Source: Thermoplasmatales archaeon
Lineage (GTDB): Archaea; Thermoplasmatota; Thermoplasmata; Thermoplasmatales; Thermoplasmataceae
DNA length: 64,000 bases
NCBI GenBank assembly: GCA_027366585.1
Contig: DAHXNF010000014.1
Span: forward strand, 1-64,000
Direction of reading: 5' to 3'
Part shown: one piece after another, positions 7,927 through 17,984 of the stretch
How positions within the stretch are numbered: the first letter of the stretch is position 1
Layout of the letters: each line of letters opens with the position of its first letter
The notes under the pieces: model-generated
The model's input: only the letters and a program-made list of their open reading frames with translations
What the model was told of the DNA's origin: nothing
Database searches by the model: none
Translations under genes and position numbers: made by a program

Positions 7927-9561
7927 TCAGGAGAGACCAGATATTTCTCCGTCATCGGAAAGAGTGATATTCTCCGCCGCTGGGACTGCGGGCAACCCAG
8001 GCATGGTCATGATGTCTCCAAGCATCGGGATCAGGAAACCGGATCCTGCGGCGATGTTTACTCCCTTTATTGTCACGACGAAGCCTTCAGGTGAACCCAG
8101 CAGCTTCGGATTGTCGCTCAGTGAGTACTGCGTTTTAGCCATGCATACATACAGTCCAGAAAAGCCAAGCTTCTCTATCTGTCTTAGATCTTTTGCGGCC
8201 TGCTCTGAGTATACGACTCCGCTTGCTCCGTATATCGTAGTTGCTATCTTCTCTATCTTGGATCTTACCTTTTCCTTCGGATCATATACCCTCTGGATTT
8301 GCGTCTCCTTACCCGCGGCTTCCATTACCTTCTTTGCTAGCTCCAGGCCACCATGTCCACCCTGAGAGAAGAAATCGGCGAATGCATATTTCAGGCTGTT
8401 TGTTTCCAGCAGGAGCGCAAGCTTCTGCTTCTCCTCGTCCGTATCGGATGTGAATACATTGATCGAAACAACGGGCTCGAAATTGAATTTTCTTATGATA
8501 TTCACATGCCTGAGGAGGTTCGGGAACCCTGCCTCCAGATCCGATAGGTTGCCATCCTTATTCGCAGAATTGGCTCCGTGGTGCTTGAGGGCGCGTATCG
8601 TGGTTACGATGACGACAGCCGATACCTGCAGGTTACCGATCGAGGAGGCAATGTCAAAGAACTTTTCAGCTCCCAGCTCTGATCCGAAACCGGATTCAGT
8701 GATGACAAAATCTGCAAGCTTCAAGGCCATACGGTCAGCGAGAATACTCGACGTACCATGTGCAATGTTACCGAACGGACCGGTGTGTATGAAGGCAGGT
8801 ACTCCTTCCGTGGTCAGGACAAGATTCGGCTTCAGCGCGTCTCTCAGGATAGCGGCCATTGAACCATGGGCATTCAGGTCCTTTGCGAAAACTGGCTTCC
8901 CTTCGTCGCTGAATGCAACGAGAATCCTGGACAGCCGATCCTTCAGGTCCTGATAGGAAGTGGAGAGACCGAGGATTGCCATGATCTCCGATGCAGGCGT
9001 TATCACATATGCATCATTGGCCATTATCCCTGTATTCCGGTCCCCGACGCCGACGATAACATTACGAAGGGATCGATCATTCATGTCGATAGTACGAGGA
9101 AATACGATCCTCTTCGGATCTATTCGGAGCTTGTTCCCATGGTATATGTGATTATTTATGAGCGCTGACAGAAGGTTGTGTGCCCCGCTTATAGCAGGAA
9201 AATCACCTGTGAACATGAGGTTTATGGTATCGGAAGGCTCAACCTTTGACCTGCCTCCACCTGTTGCTCCTCCCTTTATTCCGAAGCATGGTCCCATTGA
9301 TGGCTCCCGGATGGCAATCATTACCTTCTGTTTCAGTGCCTTGAATGCCTGCCCCAGCCCGATCACGGTGGTGGTCTTGCCCTCACCTGCTGGGGTCGGG
9401 TTAGTAGATGTTACAAGGATAAGGCGACCGTCCTTCCTGTCCTTCAGCTTCTCCAGTACTGGAAGAGGAACTTTTGCAATGGACTTTCCGTATGTCTCGA
9501 TATCATCTGCAATGCCCAGATCTTCTGCTGCCCTCATAATGTTAGAAGCCGTTGCTGCCAT
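7927..9561 (-). CDS. fhs: Formate--tetrahydrofolate ligase
   Basis: A 544-aa homologue of formyl-THF synthetase (usual length about 555), which condenses formate, ATP and tetrahydrofolate to 10-formyl-THF for purine and one-carbon metabolism. The P-loop-like ATP site is PTPAGEGKTTT near residue 56. Other conserved blocks are REPSMGPCFGIKGGATGGG, FTGDFPAISGAHNLL and TTIRALKHHG. The C-terminus (ITLSDDGEISGLS) is typical. Start ATG at 9561 is used; MRAAEDLG a few residues later is possible. It is monocistronic; purD, a purine-pathway gene, is far away at 54.6 kb. 9562-9820 is an AT-rich gap holding its promoter (for example TTATAAT near 9576-9582) and nothing else seen. Confidence 0.95.
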   Translation of the reverse strand: MAATASNIMRAAEDLGIADDIETYGKSIAKVPLPVLEKLKDRKDGRLILVTSTNPTPAGEGKTTTVIGLGQAFKALKQKVMIAIREPSMGPCFGIKGGATGGGRSKVEPSDTINLMFTGDFPAISGAHNLLSALINNHIYHGNKLRIDPKRIVFPRTIDMNDRSLRNVIVGVGDRNTGIMANDAYVITPASEIMAILGLSTSYQDLKDRLSRILVAFSDEGKPVFAKDLNAHGSMAAILRDALKPNLVLTTEGVPAFIHTGPFGNIAHGTSSILADRMALKLADFVITESGFGSELGAEKFFDIASSIGNLQVSAVVIVTTIRALKHHGANSANKDGNLSDLEAGFPNLLRHVNIIRKFNFEPVVSINVFTSDTDEEKQKLALLLETNSLKYAFADFFSQGGHGGLELAKKVMEAAGKETQIQRVYDPKEKVRSKIEKIATTIYGASGVVYSEQAAKDLRQIEKLGFSGLYVCMAKTQYSLSDNPKLLGSPEGFVVTIKGVNIAAGSGFLIPMLGDIMTMPGLPAVPAAENITLSDDGEISGLS

Positions 9562-9820
9562 AGATACATAAATGATTTCAGGTATTATAAGCCCGACGAT
9601 AACATGTCAATTTCTGCTACAAAGTCTTGATTACACATGCGCAATATTTTTCGGATTGAACATTGTTATACACTGCAATTCTCGTTCTCTATCGTCTTTA
9701 ATTCGGTGCTTCTGCGAAGGAACTATATCCACATAAAAGAATAATCGCAAAAACAGGCAGATCTATTGGAATCCGTTCAAGAAACAACAATTAAGATTCT
9801 GGCAGGATTTTACCGCTATC

Positions 9821-10279
9821 TCAATTCCTTGCATGAACCGATGCATATGATTCAGAGGCGGGTTTGCTTATCTTATTCAGCAGGTACTTGAACTGTTCAA
9901 TGTCCTCGTCGGAAAGCGTGTCGAGAAGCCCGCTGACTGCTCTTCTGTAAACATCGATGCTCCGCTCAAGTTTCTTTTTGCCGCTCGGCGTCATAGTAAC
10001 GATCATGCGGCGCCTGTCTTTCTGGTTCCTGATCTTCTGCACGTAACCCTTGCCTTCCATGGAATTCACGATACCGGTTATCCACGGACCCGTAACGGAA
10101 AGCTCGTCGGCGATTGCATTGATCTGCATTCCGCCATTATCCTTCAGGATGCTTAATATCTTAACTTCAACAGGCTTAAGGGCAGCGGCATCCATCTGCA
10201 TGCTAATTGTGCGCTTGAATGATGCAGATACCGCAGTGAGAAGATCCCACAGCTCGATAGCCCTGCTCTGCTCCTTCAA
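9821..10279 (-). CDS. MarR-family transcriptional regulator
   Basis: A 152-aa winged-helix regulator with dimerisation helices at both ends. The wHTH runs about residues 45-110: [30 protein letters not shown] as recognition region, then the wing with the D-R-R-R motif typical of MarR. Its ATG overlaps the stop of the upstream MFS gene (ATGA), so it is the second gene of an efflux operon and probably regulates it. Ligand is unknown. Confidence 0.85.
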   Translation of the reverse strand: MKEQSRAIELWDLLTAVSASFKRTISMQMDAAALKPVEVKILSILKDNGGMQINAIADELSVTGPWITGIVNSMEGKGYVQKIRNQKDRRRMIVTMTPSGKKKLERSIDVYRRAVSGLLDTLSDEDIEQFKYLLNKISKPASESYASVHARN

Positions 10280-12123
10280 GGTCTGTTTCCTCCCTGCGTT
10301 GCGGTGGGCGGGCTCATGCTGGATCCGGTGGTTTGTGTTTCCTGGCTCTTGCCGCTCACCGCAGATGCCGGGGCGGGCTGTACAGGCGGGATGGTCTCAA
10401 TGTCCTCGCCATGTATGTACCTCTTTCCCCTGAATGCAGAAAGCAGGGCAGCAAGTACGAAGAGTGCTGCACCGATATAGAAGGAATCATCCAGTGAGCT
10501 CATGAAGGCCGGAGCAAGCGCCAGAGCAAACCAGTGCTTGCCGTAGAGGGTTGCAAGTGCACCGGGGCTGATCAGGGACGAGAAACTTCCTGGCAGAAGG
10601 GTGAGGATTGTCTGCATCGGGTTATAGCCAAGGAAGGCTGAGAACAGTGCGGAGGTAGCCGGTATCTTGACGAACACCGGGATGAGAATGGGAGCTCCTG
10701 CAGTCTGTAACGAAGATGCAAACGACGGACCAAGCCGGGTGGAGAGACCTATGAGGACGATTGTGAAGAAGATGCCCATGCTTGCCGTCTGCCCTGTGTT
10801 CTGGAGCGTCGTACGCATACCGGAAGCTGCACCCCTTTCCTGCGGCGCCACTGAATTCATGACAGCGGTGATGTTTGGTGCCGCAAATATGCCCATGCCT
10901 GATCCCATCATGAACAGGGTTGCACCAAATTCAGGATAGGAGAAGTTGTAGTTGAAGGTTGCAAGGATCAGGAAAGCGCCGGCGCCTATCAGCATTCCAA
11001 GTGTACCTAGGAACCTTGCGCCTATCTTGTCGGAAAGCGCACCGCTCAATGGACCAAATACAACGAAGCCGGCCATCATCGGTATCATGTATATGCCCGC
11101 ATAGAAGGGTATCTGTGAATATGGAATATTGGCTGCAAGGTGCAGCGGAAGCCACACTCCCTGGAGGAGGATTATCAGCATGAACATGACGCCTCCCATG
11201 CCCATGGACTGGAGCATACCGGCGATGCTGCCGTATGCGAACTGCTTCGTCCTGAAGAGGTGCATCTTGAACATCGGCTGTGGAACCAATGTTTCCACTA
11301 TTATGAAGAGGACTAGAAGAATTGCTCCCGCTATCAATGAGATGAGGACCCATGGGTTGCCCCATCCCATGGATGATGTTCCGTAAGGCATCAGGCCGTA
11401 TGTGATTCCAAGGAGGAGGAGCGTGAGACCGGCAGCGAATGTTACGTTACCCGGAATGTCGATCTTCTGATCCTTGTGGCGGACTGCATTGTCCTTCAGC
11501 TTCCAGTAGGACCATGCTGTACCGAATACTCCAACTGGAACACTTACAAGAAAGATAAGCCTCCAGTCAAAAACTAGCGTTATTCTTGCACCGAGAAGGG
11601 AGAATGTATAATCATAGTTTATTGCGGACAGGATGCCGCCCAGAATCAGGCCTATAAGTGATCCTGCGAGGGCTGCTATCTGGTTTATTCCCATAGCCTT
11701 CCCCCGCTCCTTCGAGGGGAAGCTGTCCGTTATGATTGCCGCGGAGTTAGCAAACAGGAAGGAGGCACCGACTGCCTGGATCATCCTGAAAATTATGAGC
11801 TCCAGCGCACCCATGTCTCCCTTTCCAGGCGTAAGGTAAAGAAGGATGGAGCCTACCGTGAATATGAGGAAGCCGAGATTGAACAACCTCACACGGCCGA
11901 ATATATCGGAAAGCCTGCCTGCCGTTACCAGGAGGACCGCGGTGATGACACCATACCCCATAAGGATCCAGAGGAGGTACACGAAGGATGAAGGCGAGAA
12001 AGGATTCACCCCAAGGCCATTGAAGATTGCAGGCAGCGAGATTAGGATGATTGTTCCGTTAATCGTTGCCATCAGCACGCCGAGGGTTGTGTTGGATAGT
12101 GCCATCCATTTATATTGAACCAT
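10276..12123 (-). CDS. MFS drug-efflux transporter, DHA2 (14-TM, EmrB/QacA-like)
   Basis: A 615-aa polytopic membrane protein with about 14 hydrophobic segments. The N-terminal part has [17 protein letters not shown], the first-helix signature of the DHA2 proton-antiporter family. The loop between TM2 and TM3 reads [14 protein letters not shown], the MFS motif [22 protein letters not shown] in the TM4-TM5 region is also typical. Residues about 560-615 are a hydrophilic Pro/Thr/Ser tail. It is likely to export a lipophilic compound. It is co-transcribed with the MarR gene. A TATA-like element on the minus strand (TTATTTATAAG, about 12148-12158) places the transcript start close to the ATG. Confidence 0.88.
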   Translation of the reverse strand: MVQYKWMALSNTTLGVLMATINGTIILISLPAIFNGLGVNPFSPSSFVYLLWILMGYGVITAVLLVTAGRLSDIFGRVRLFNLGFLIFTVGSILLYLTPGKGDMGALELIIFRMIQAVGASFLFANSAAIITDSFPSKERGKAMGINQIAALAGSLIGLILGGILSAINYDYTFSLLGARITLVFDWRLIFLVSVPVGVFGTAWSYWKLKDNAVRHKDQKIDIPGNVTFAAGLTLLLLGITYGLMPYGTSSMGWGNPWVLISLIAGAILLVLFIIVETLVPQPMFKMHLFRTKQFAYGSIAGMLQSMGMGGVMFMLIILLQGVWLPLHLAANIPYSQIPFYAGIYMIPMMAGFVVFGPLSGALSDKIGARFLGTLGMLIGAGAFLILATFNYNFSYPEFGATLFMMGSGMGIFAAPNITAVMNSVAPQERGAASGMRTTLQNTGQTASMGIFFTIVLIGLSTRLGPSFASSLQTAGAPILIPVFVKIPATSALFSAFLGYNPMQTILTLLPGSFSSLISPGALATLYGKHWFALALAPAFMSSLDDSFYIGAALFVLAALLSAFRGKRYIHGEDIETIPPVQPAPASAVSGKSQETQTTGSSMSPPTATQGGNRP

Positions 12124-12146
12124 GTAATCATTCCTGAAGCACGGAC

Positions 12147-12201
12147 ACTTATAAATAAATAACTAATAAGTAATGAATAAGTTATAAGTAATCTATTTAT
12201 A
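12147..12201. promoter_or_regulatory. Divergent promoter with MarR-type pseudo-palindrome
   Basis: Two TATA boxes face away from each other: CTTATAAATA at about 12148-12157 for the minus-strand efflux operon and TATTTATA at 12194-12201 for the plus-strand gene at 12224. Between them is an imperfect 23-bp palindrome (AACTnAT ... ATnAGTT, 12161-12183) and a repeated ATAAGTAAT (twice between about 12166 and 12192). The position between two TATA boxes suits an operator for the MarR protein of the operon. This is inference. Confidence 0.5.
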
Positions 12202-12223
12202 GCGTCCTTCAATCTCCGCTGGA

Positions 12224-12718
12224 ATGATATCTCTCAAGGCAGGAATTGCTGTATCCATTGCTGCTCTCATCGTATTCGGAGGAGTGGCATACTTCACTCT
12301 GGCTGCACCGCCACCATCCCTCTCTCTTTCGTCGACGGGCTATTTCAGCGTCGATAACCATACTGCGGATGCGTATTTTATTACGAATACCACGACGTCA
12401 CTGGACATCAACTTCACTGCATATTCCAATGTGATTCCCATAAGCATGTATGTATACGACATATCACCGGTAAACAACACATCTGCCGTGTGGACTAATA
12501 TAACAACCCTCGATGGTACAGCTAACTACATGCAGATAACGATGACGACAAACGGTACGCTCGAACAGCTGAATCTATCAATAAACCAGGCCGCAGTGTC
12601 ACAGATGGCCTTATCGGATCCAGCGACGGGTATCCTGCATCCTTACGTTGTTGAGATCATAATAATATCGGCCAATGACAACTCAGCGGGCTTCGGGTTC
12701 GCATTATTCCGGGTCTAA
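12224..12718 (+). CDS. Small exported/membrane-anchored protein, unknown function
   Basis: A 164-aa protein with an N-terminal hydrophobic segment (about residues 5-27) that acts as signal or anchor. A Ser/Thr/Asn-rich extracellular part follows with several N-glycosylation sequons (for example NTT, NFT, NNT, NIT, NGT, NLS). I recognise no catalytic motif. The ATG lies about 25 nt after a TATTTATA box, so the mRNA is probably leaderless. It shares its upstream region with the divergent MarR/MFS operon, so its expression could respond to the same regulator. Confidence 0.7.
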   Translation: MISLKAGIAVSIAALIVFGGVAYFTLAAPPPSLSLSSTGYFSVDNHTADAYFITNTTTSLDINFTAYSNVIPISMYVYDISPVNNTSAVWTNITTLDGTANYMQITMTTNGTLEQLNLSINQAAVSQMALSDPATGILHPYVVEIIIISANDNSAGFGFALFRV

Positions 12719-12738
12719 AGGAATCCCGAAAGAAACGA

Positions 12739-12747
12739 TTTTATAAG
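12739..12747 (+). promoter_or_regulatory. TATA box of the APC-CBS transporter
   Basis: TTTTATAAG lies about 28 nt before the ATG at 12771, giving a leaderless transcript and arguing for the ATG rather than the TTG at 12765. Confidence 0.5.
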
Positions 12748-12770
12748 CTATAGAGGGTTTTGGATTGCCC

Positions 12771-14621
12771 ATGACGGATCAGATAAACGAATCGCATGAC
12801 TCAGGCGGCCTTAAGAGGAACCTTGGCCTGCGGCAGGTCTTCTTCCTCTCCTTTGGAGGGATGTCACCTCTTCTCAGCCTGCTGACTTATGGTGCCGTTG
12901 CTCTTGTATATGGAGGGCCACTGGCTCCGCTGATCATGGTAATCGGTACCCTCCTTGTCCTGATCAACGGGGTAGTTGTCATGCAACTCTCAAAGCGCTT
13001 TCGTACGACGGGCGGATACTACACATACGCGTTCCAGGCGCTGACTGAGCGAGTTGGCCTGAGCACAGGTTGGATGTACCTCTTCTATTCATCGCTCTAT
13101 GGAATGGCTTACCTTGTTGGCGCCGTTTTCATCGTGAACTCGATCTTCGGAATTTCAAGTTACCTGATCTATTTTGCAATAATCATTCCATCGATTGCAT
13201 TCCTTATCCTCGGCGTCCGGCCGTCGGCAAAGTATGCCGTATATACAGGCATACTGGAGATACTGCTTATCATCGTGATATTCGCAATATCGATTGCACT
13301 GACAGGCGGCAGGGCGTATCTTCCGGATCCTGTTACTACGCACATATCGTCCGGATATCTGGCGCTGGGCATCCTCTTCGCCATGAGCATACCGACAGGA
13401 TATGGATCGATTGCACCTCTTTCGGGAGAGATAAAAGATCCGGAGAGAACAGTAGGAAGGGCAGCAGTATCCGTGATTCTAGTAGGCGGTTCGCTTGCAA
13501 CCCTCTTCCTGTATGGGATTTACAACCTGCTCCTCCATCTCGGGATTTCGATATCCGGCACCGTCGGCCTCCCGATCCTCGGAATCCTGGAGAGTAATTT
13601 TTCCGTGTATAGTTACTATCTCATCATAGTCGTAGCGATTGCGGTCATAAACGACGGTATACTTGCGCTCCTTTCGTTCGGATCTGCTGCATCGAGGACC
13701 ATCTTTCGCATGGGAGTCGACAGGAGCTTCCCCGCCTTCTTTGCGAAGAAGTTCAGGGATCAGCCGATTGCCGGTAACGTGACGATATCCATTGTTCTCC
13801 TCATCGTTCCCCTGATCATGATAACAAGGCTTCCGAATGAGACCACGTTCATCATACTTGGCACAATCGCTTCGCTTGGGGGTCTCTTCATACACATCAC
13901 CGCCGGTTTCTCCCTGATCCGGATAGGATTGAGGCGCGGAAAGCGTCTTCTCTTAAGAGGTGCGAAGGGCATTGGTGCTTGGATCAGGGATTACAAGGAG
14001 GTCATCCTTGCCGTTTCGGCATCATTGATTACGTCGATAGAGCTCATATATGCTGCCTACTCGACAGTGCTGATATATTCCACCTTTTTCCTGATATGGA
14101 TTGTCCTTGGATACGTAATCGTGGACATCAAGGACGTTGTAACCAAGGCACCATACACGACGAAGCCGGGCAAGGAGGACAGGATAATTGCAGAGAGGAT
14201 CAAGGATCTTACGAGCCTGAAGGTCCAGAAGGCTCTTCCTGATGTCGTTGTAGGCCTTGATGATACGCTCCAGCAGGCAGTCGAGAAGTGCGTCAACCTG
14301 GATGCGCAGGGAGCAGTGGTTGTCGATAAATACAATAATCCTGTGAGGACGTTTATCCTTCGTGACGTATTCCTTCTGTCGGAAGAGGAAATTGCGAGAA
14401 CGCGAGTCAGAGACATATGGCTCGAACAGGTCGTGACGATAGGCAGGGATTCCGGAATATCGGACATGATCAAGCTGTTCAAGGAATACCGCGTGCCCAT
14501 CCTGTGCATAGTCGACGAGAAGGGGAAGTTCGCAGGCACAGTCAGGGAAAGAGAAGTGCTGATGGCTCTCGGCTCTGGCGACACTAAAAAGCTCACGGGC
14601 AAGCAGAAAGCGCTTCAGTAG
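12771..14621 (+). CDS. APC-superfamily amino acid permease with C-terminal tandem CBS domains
   Basis: A 616-aa protein. Residues about 15-430 contain around 12 hydrophobic segments; the first has FFLSFGGMSPLLSLLTYGAVALV, as in APC transporters, and SGEIKDPERTVGRA after the helix 6 region is the conserved APC loop. The hydrophilic C-terminus (about 470-610) holds two CBS domains (LPDVVVGLDDTLQQAVEKC ... and VVTIGRDSGISDMIKLFKEY ...), which usually bind adenine nucleotides and gate transport. Probable amino-acid importer; the substrate is unknown. The region from 14622 to 14884 has no gene. Confidence 0.87.
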   Translation: MTDQINESHDSGGLKRNLGLRQVFFLSFGGMSPLLSLLTYGAVALVYGGPLAPLIMVIGTLLVLINGVVVMQLSKRFRTTGGYYTYAFQALTERVGLSTGWMYLFYSSLYGMAYLVGAVFIVNSIFGISSYLIYFAIIIPSIAFLILGVRPSAKYAVYTGILEILLIIVIFAISIALTGGRAYLPDPVTTHISSGYLALGILFAMSIPTGYGSIAPLSGEIKDPERTVGRAAVSVILVGGSLATLFLYGIYNLLLHLGISISGTVGLPILGILESNFSVYSYYLIIVVAIAVINDGILALLSFGSAASRTIFRMGVDRSFPAFFAKKFRDQPIAGNVTISIVLLIVPLIMITRLPNETTFIILGTIASLGGLFIHITAGFSLIRIGLRRGKRLLLRGAKGIGAWIRDYKEVILAVSASLITSIELIYAAYSTVLIYSTFFLIWIVLGYVIVDIKDVVTKAPYTTKPGKEDRIIAERIKDLTSLKVQKALPDVVVGLDDTLQQAVEKCVNLDAQGAVVVDKYNNPVRTFILRDVFLLSEEEIARTRVRDIWLEQVVTIGRDSGISDMIKLFKEYRVPILCIVDEKGKFAGTVREREVLMALGSGDTKKLTGKQKALQ

Positions 14622-14884
14622 TCATCATGTTGCATTGAGAATAACAAAATAACTGATTTAAAGGAATTTCGCGAACCTTAATGGAATAAGCTAAGGAATC
14701 CATGTTTTAGGGTTTTAATAAATATAGTTAAAGCTGGAGCAGCCGTTTCAGACGCTCATTTATTTACAATCTTCAATCGATTACATAATCAGCGTTCCCA
14801 ATTTACCAAGTTCTCGCTTGCGTTTCACTTAAACCTTACACATCGTTTATTTGCCGATAGGATTATAATGTGAAAAATCATAAT

Positions 14885-15457
14885 ATGCATATGACTTTTG
14901 AGTTCATTGAGACAGACATTGATGATGTCAAGATAATAATGCCAAGAATATTCCCAGATGAAAGAGGCATGTTTTTCGAAGCATACAAACGAGATGAGTT
15001 CTTGAAAAATGAAATCAAGGAAAACTTTGTTCAGCACAACATCTCCATATCAAGGAAGAACGTAGTGCGCGGCCTTCACTACCAGCTTAACCCATACGCT
15101 CAGGGTAAACTGGTATCGGTTATGTCAGGTAAGATATTTGATGTGGCTGTTGACATAAGAAAAAACTCCCCAACATTTGGGAAGTATATATCCATAGAGA
15201 TTGATTCCAATAACATGAAGATGTTCTGGGTCCCCAGAGGATTTGCTCATGGTTTCCTTTCACTGGAAGAGGACACAAAAGTATCATATTTGACGACAAA
15301 TGAGTATTCCCATGATCATGAAAGAGGCATATTGTGGAATGATCCTATTTTAGGGATAAATTGGCCTGTGAAGAAAGCTATTGTTTCAGAAAGAGATTCA
15401 AGCTTCCCAGGACTTGAAGAGGCAACTATTAACTTTACCTACGGTGTTAATGAATGA
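14885..15457 (+). CDS. rmlC: dTDP-4-dehydrorhamnose 3,5-epimerase
   Basis: RmlC/RfbC cupin enzyme (191 aa from the chosen start), third step of dTDP-L-rhamnose synthesis. Conserved blocks are FPDERGMFFEAYKR, FVQHNISISRKNVVRGLHYQ (catalytic His in RGLHYQ), DVAVDIRKNSPTFGKY and FWVPRGFAHGFLSL. The frame is open from a GTG at 14870, but the ATG at 14885 or 14891 places the conserved N-terminus better. It overlaps rmlB by 4 bp, and rmlC-B-D form one operon. Confidence 0.92.
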   Translation: MHMTFEFIETDIDDVKIIMPRIFPDERGMFFEAYKRDEFLKNEIKENFVQHNISISRKNVVRGLHYQLNPYAQGKLVSVMSGKIFDVAVDIRKNSPTFGKYISIEIDSNNMKMFWVPRGFAHGFLSLEEDTKVSYLTTNEYSHDHERGILWNDPILGINWPVKKAIVSERDSSFPGLEEATINFTYGVNE

Positions 15458-16431
15458 GACTCGTAGTTACCGGTGGCCTCGGCTTCATTGGGTCAAATTT
15501 TATTAGGGAAAGGTTGCATGAACATGACGACGAGATCGTGAATGTAGATAGGGTAACCTACGCTTCGAACCCGCTGAACCGTGACCTCTCAACCCTTGAA
15601 GGCTACACCTTCATAAAGGCGGACATTGCTGATTATGATAGAATGAAATCAATATCAAAGGGCGCTGACTGCATCGTTAATTTTGCAGCTGAATCGCACG
15701 TGGACAATTCTATAGCATCATCCGATCTATTCATACATTCAAACATAGTAGGAGTGCATTCTATCCTGAAGGTTATTCACGAACTAGGAATAAGACTACA
15801 TCACGTTTCCACGGACGAGGTTTTCGGCTCCATGGATCAGAATGCAAATGAAAAATTCCATGACGGTTCTCCATACAATCCAAGGAATCCATACTCAGCT
15901 ACAAAGGCCTCGTCAGATTTCCTAATCAGGGCGTTCAGCAATACGTATCGCATCAATGCTACGATATCTAATTGCAGCAACAATTACGGGCCATACCAGC
16001 ATCCGGAGAAGCTCATTCCCAAGACAATACTAAATGCACTTAACGGACATAAGATACCCATCTATGGCAATGGTGGTCAGATCAGGGATTGGATACATGT
16101 CCACGACCACTGTTCAGCTATATCTCTCATAATAGACAGGGGTAGACCTGGAGAAACCTACCTTGTCGGCGGGAATAGCGAAGTCACAAATCTTGAGGTT
16201 GTCAACAAAATCCTAAAAATAATGAATAAGCCACAGAATCTGATCTCTCATGTTACCGACAGACCAGGGCATGATATGCGTTACGCAATTGAAACCTCTC
16301 AATCACTGAAAGCACTCGGATGGAAGAAAACAATCGGCTTTGATGCCGGTTTAAGGGAGACCATCAGGCATTATCTGGAGAACCATGAAACTTATGGCAA
16401 TGCAAGGCAGTGGGAAAGTGGCTGGATCTAG
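15454..16431 (+). CDS. rmlB: dTDP-glucose 4,6-dehydratase
   Basis: Extended short-chain dehydrogenase (325 aa) converting dTDP-glucose to dTDP-4-keto-6-deoxyglucose. NAD-binding GGLGFIGSNF is at residues 6-15. The dehydratase signature HVSTDEVFGSM holds the catalytic Thr-Asp-Glu, and the catalytic Tyr/Lys pair is in NPYSATKASSDFL (YxxxK). SNCSNNYGPYQHPEKLIP is also diagnostic for RmlB. It overlaps rmlC (ATGA) and its 3' end overlaps the start of rmlD by up to 46 bp in another frame. Confidence 0.94.
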   Translation: MRLVVTGGLGFIGSNFIRERLHEHDDEIVNVDRVTYASNPLNRDLSTLEGYTFIKADIADYDRMKSISKGADCIVNFAAESHVDNSIASSDLFIHSNIVGVHSILKVIHELGIRLHHVSTDEVFGSMDQNANEKFHDGSPYNPRNPYSATKASSDFLIRAFSNTYRINATISNCSNNYGPYQHPEKLIPKTILNALNGHKIPIYGNGGQIRDWIHVHDHCSAISLIIDRGRPGETYLVGGNSEVTNLEVVNKILKIMNKPQNLISHVTDRPGHDMRYAIETSQSLKALGWKKTIGFDAGLRETIRHYLENHETYGNARQWESGWI

Positions 16432-17272
16432 GGTTTTAGTCATCGGAGGGAGTGGTTTCGTCGGCAGGCAGATCATGAACTACTTCTCATGCTCTGGTAC
16501 TTCGCTTTCTGGTGAACCTAACTTCATCAAGCTTGACATACGTGATCCGGGCAGCATAAAGAAAGTTCTAATGGAAACATCGCCTAAGATTGTAGTGAAT
16601 TCTTCCGGCCTGACGAACGTTGATTACTGCGAGACACACGAGAGTGAAGCCATGGAGATAAACGGCAATTCCATCGGGTACATCGCGGACGCCGCTGAGG
16701 AGATAGGTGCATCACTTTTCCACATTTCTACAGATTATGTCTTTTCTGGCGATGAAGGAAATTATTCGGAAGAAGACATTCCATACCCTGTCAATGTTTA
16801 TGGAAGATCCAAGCTGCTTGGCGAGAATATGTTGAAGGGGAGAAAGTGTGTAATTATAAGGATATCAACTCCTTATGGTATAAACAACAACAGGAAGAAG
16901 AGTACATTCATGGAGTTTATCCTTTCTAATATAAGAAAAGGGCAGAGAATCAGGGTCATTACGGATCAGTTTACAACGCCAACGTATATTGATGAGATAG
17001 CGCCGGCAATTGCAGCCCTCAATAGAGCAGGGAGAACAGGTATATTCCACCTTGGTTCCAGGGAGTGTGTCAGCCGTTATCAGTTTTCCATGCTAATCTC
17101 AGACATATTTTCCCTAAATGGCGAAATGATAATACCGGCTAAGACATCAGAATTAGGACTGGCTGCGAGACGGCCATTGAATTGCTGCATGAAAACAACA
17201 AAAATAGGAGAATATGTCGAAACGAAGGGGGTTAGGGAAAATTTATTAGAAATAAAAGAGAAACTCAAATAA
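16385..17272 (+). CDS. rmlD: dTDP-4-dehydrorhamnose reductase
   Basis: RmlD/RfbD SDR enzyme (up to 295 aa) that reduces the 4-keto group to give dTDP-L-rhamnose. NAD(P)-binding VLVIGGSGFVGRQI is near residue 18, followed by LDIRD, VNSSGLTNVDYCE and STDYVFSG. The catalytic YxxxK is in NVYGRSKLLGE. Starts at 16385, 16394, 16400 (ATG) or 16418 (GTG) are all possible; the last leaves only a 14-bp overlap with rmlB. The gene ends by overlapping the convergent rmlA by 8 bp. Confidence 0.9.
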   Translation: MKLMAMQGSGKVAGSRVLVIGGSGFVGRQIMNYFSCSGTSLSGEPNFIKLDIRDPGSIKKVLMETSPKIVVNSSGLTNVDYCETHESEAMEINGNSIGYIADAAEEIGASLFHISTDYVFSGDEGNYSEEDIPYPVNVYGRSKLLGENMLKGRKCVIIRISTPYGINNNRKKSTFMEFILSNIRKGQRIRVITDQFTTPTYIDEIAPAIAALNRAGRTGIFHLGSRECVSRYQFSMLISDIFSLNGEMIIPAKTSELGLAARRPLNCCMKTTKIGEYVETKGVRENLLEIKEKLK

Positions 17273-17984
17273 GCGGTTTGAGGCCAAGTTTCTTTACAGT
17301 ATTAGAAGCTTCCAGAAGGCTGTCGAAGGTACCTGCATCCAACCATGGTTCTCGCAGGATGCTATACGTCATCTCCCCTTGCTTGATGTACATATTGTTG
17401 ACATCTGTTATCTCCAGCTCGCCTCTTGATGAAGGCTTTAATGCCCTTATCTTGTCGAACACAGTGCGATCATAAATGTAAAGTCCTGTGACAGCAAATG
17501 GGCTCTTGGGTATCTGTGGTTTCTCTTCCACTCCGATTATGCTCCCGTTTTCGAAGACAGGGACTCCGAACCTCTGTGGACTCGGTACTTCCTTCAGAAA
17601 GAGCCTAGAACCGTGCTTGAATGAATTCACCTCCTCTTCTATATTATCAAAGAAAACATTGTCGCCTAGAATCACGGTCATTGATTCACCGTGTGTGAAT
17701 TCTTCGACAAGGCTCAGGGCTTCAGCAATCCCACCGGCATTGTCCTGCAATGCGTAGTGAAAACGTGCCCCGAATTCTTTACCGGAGCCAAGGAGATTCA
17801 TGAAGCTTCCACCGTGATCCTTTCCAGTTACGATAATTATGTCCCTGATGCCTGATCTGGTCAGAGAACCAATAGGGTAGTATATCATTGGGTGATCATA
17901 AACTGGAAGAAGATGCTTGTTTGTCACAAGAGTCAGTGGGATGAGTCTTGTTCCAGTTCCACCCGCGAGGATTACACCTTTCAT
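17265..17984 (-). CDS. rmlA: Glucose-1-phosphate thymidylyltransferase
   Basis: Nucleotidyltransferase (240 aa) making dTDP-glucose, the first step of dTDP-L-rhamnose synthesis. The N-terminus is MKGVILAGGTGTRLIPLT (nucleotide-binding GGxGTRL), followed by YPIGSLTRSGIRDIIIVTG, ILGDNVFF (metal-binding Asp) and PLI at the end. The frame extends to 18029, but the ATG at 17984 is the family start and lies about 25-30 nt after a TATA-like element (AAATATAAG, minus strand, near 18012). It is transcribed against rmlCBD, the two operons overlapping by 8 bp at their 3' ends. The gap 18030-18371 shows nothing I can name. Confidence 0.93.
   Translation of the reverse strand: MKGVILAGGTGTRLIPLTLVTNKHLLPVYDHPMIYYPIGSLTRSGIRDIIIVTGKDHGGSFMNLLGSGKEFGARFHYALQDNAGGIAEALSLVEEFTHGESMTVILGDNVFFDNIEEEVNSFKHGSRLFLKEVPSPQRFGVPVFENGSIIGVEEKPQIPKSPFAVTGLYIYDRTVFDKIRALKPSSRGELEITDVNNMYIKQGEMTYSILREPWLDAGTFDSLLEASNTVKKLGLKPLI

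Noticed and set aside
7964-9571. Several long plus-strand frames opposite fhs
   Set aside because: Shadows of the fhs gene; the minus strand encodes a full family protein.
10667-12118. Plus-strand frames opposite the MFS transporter
   Set aside because: Shadow frames from GC-rich third positions of the transporter gene.
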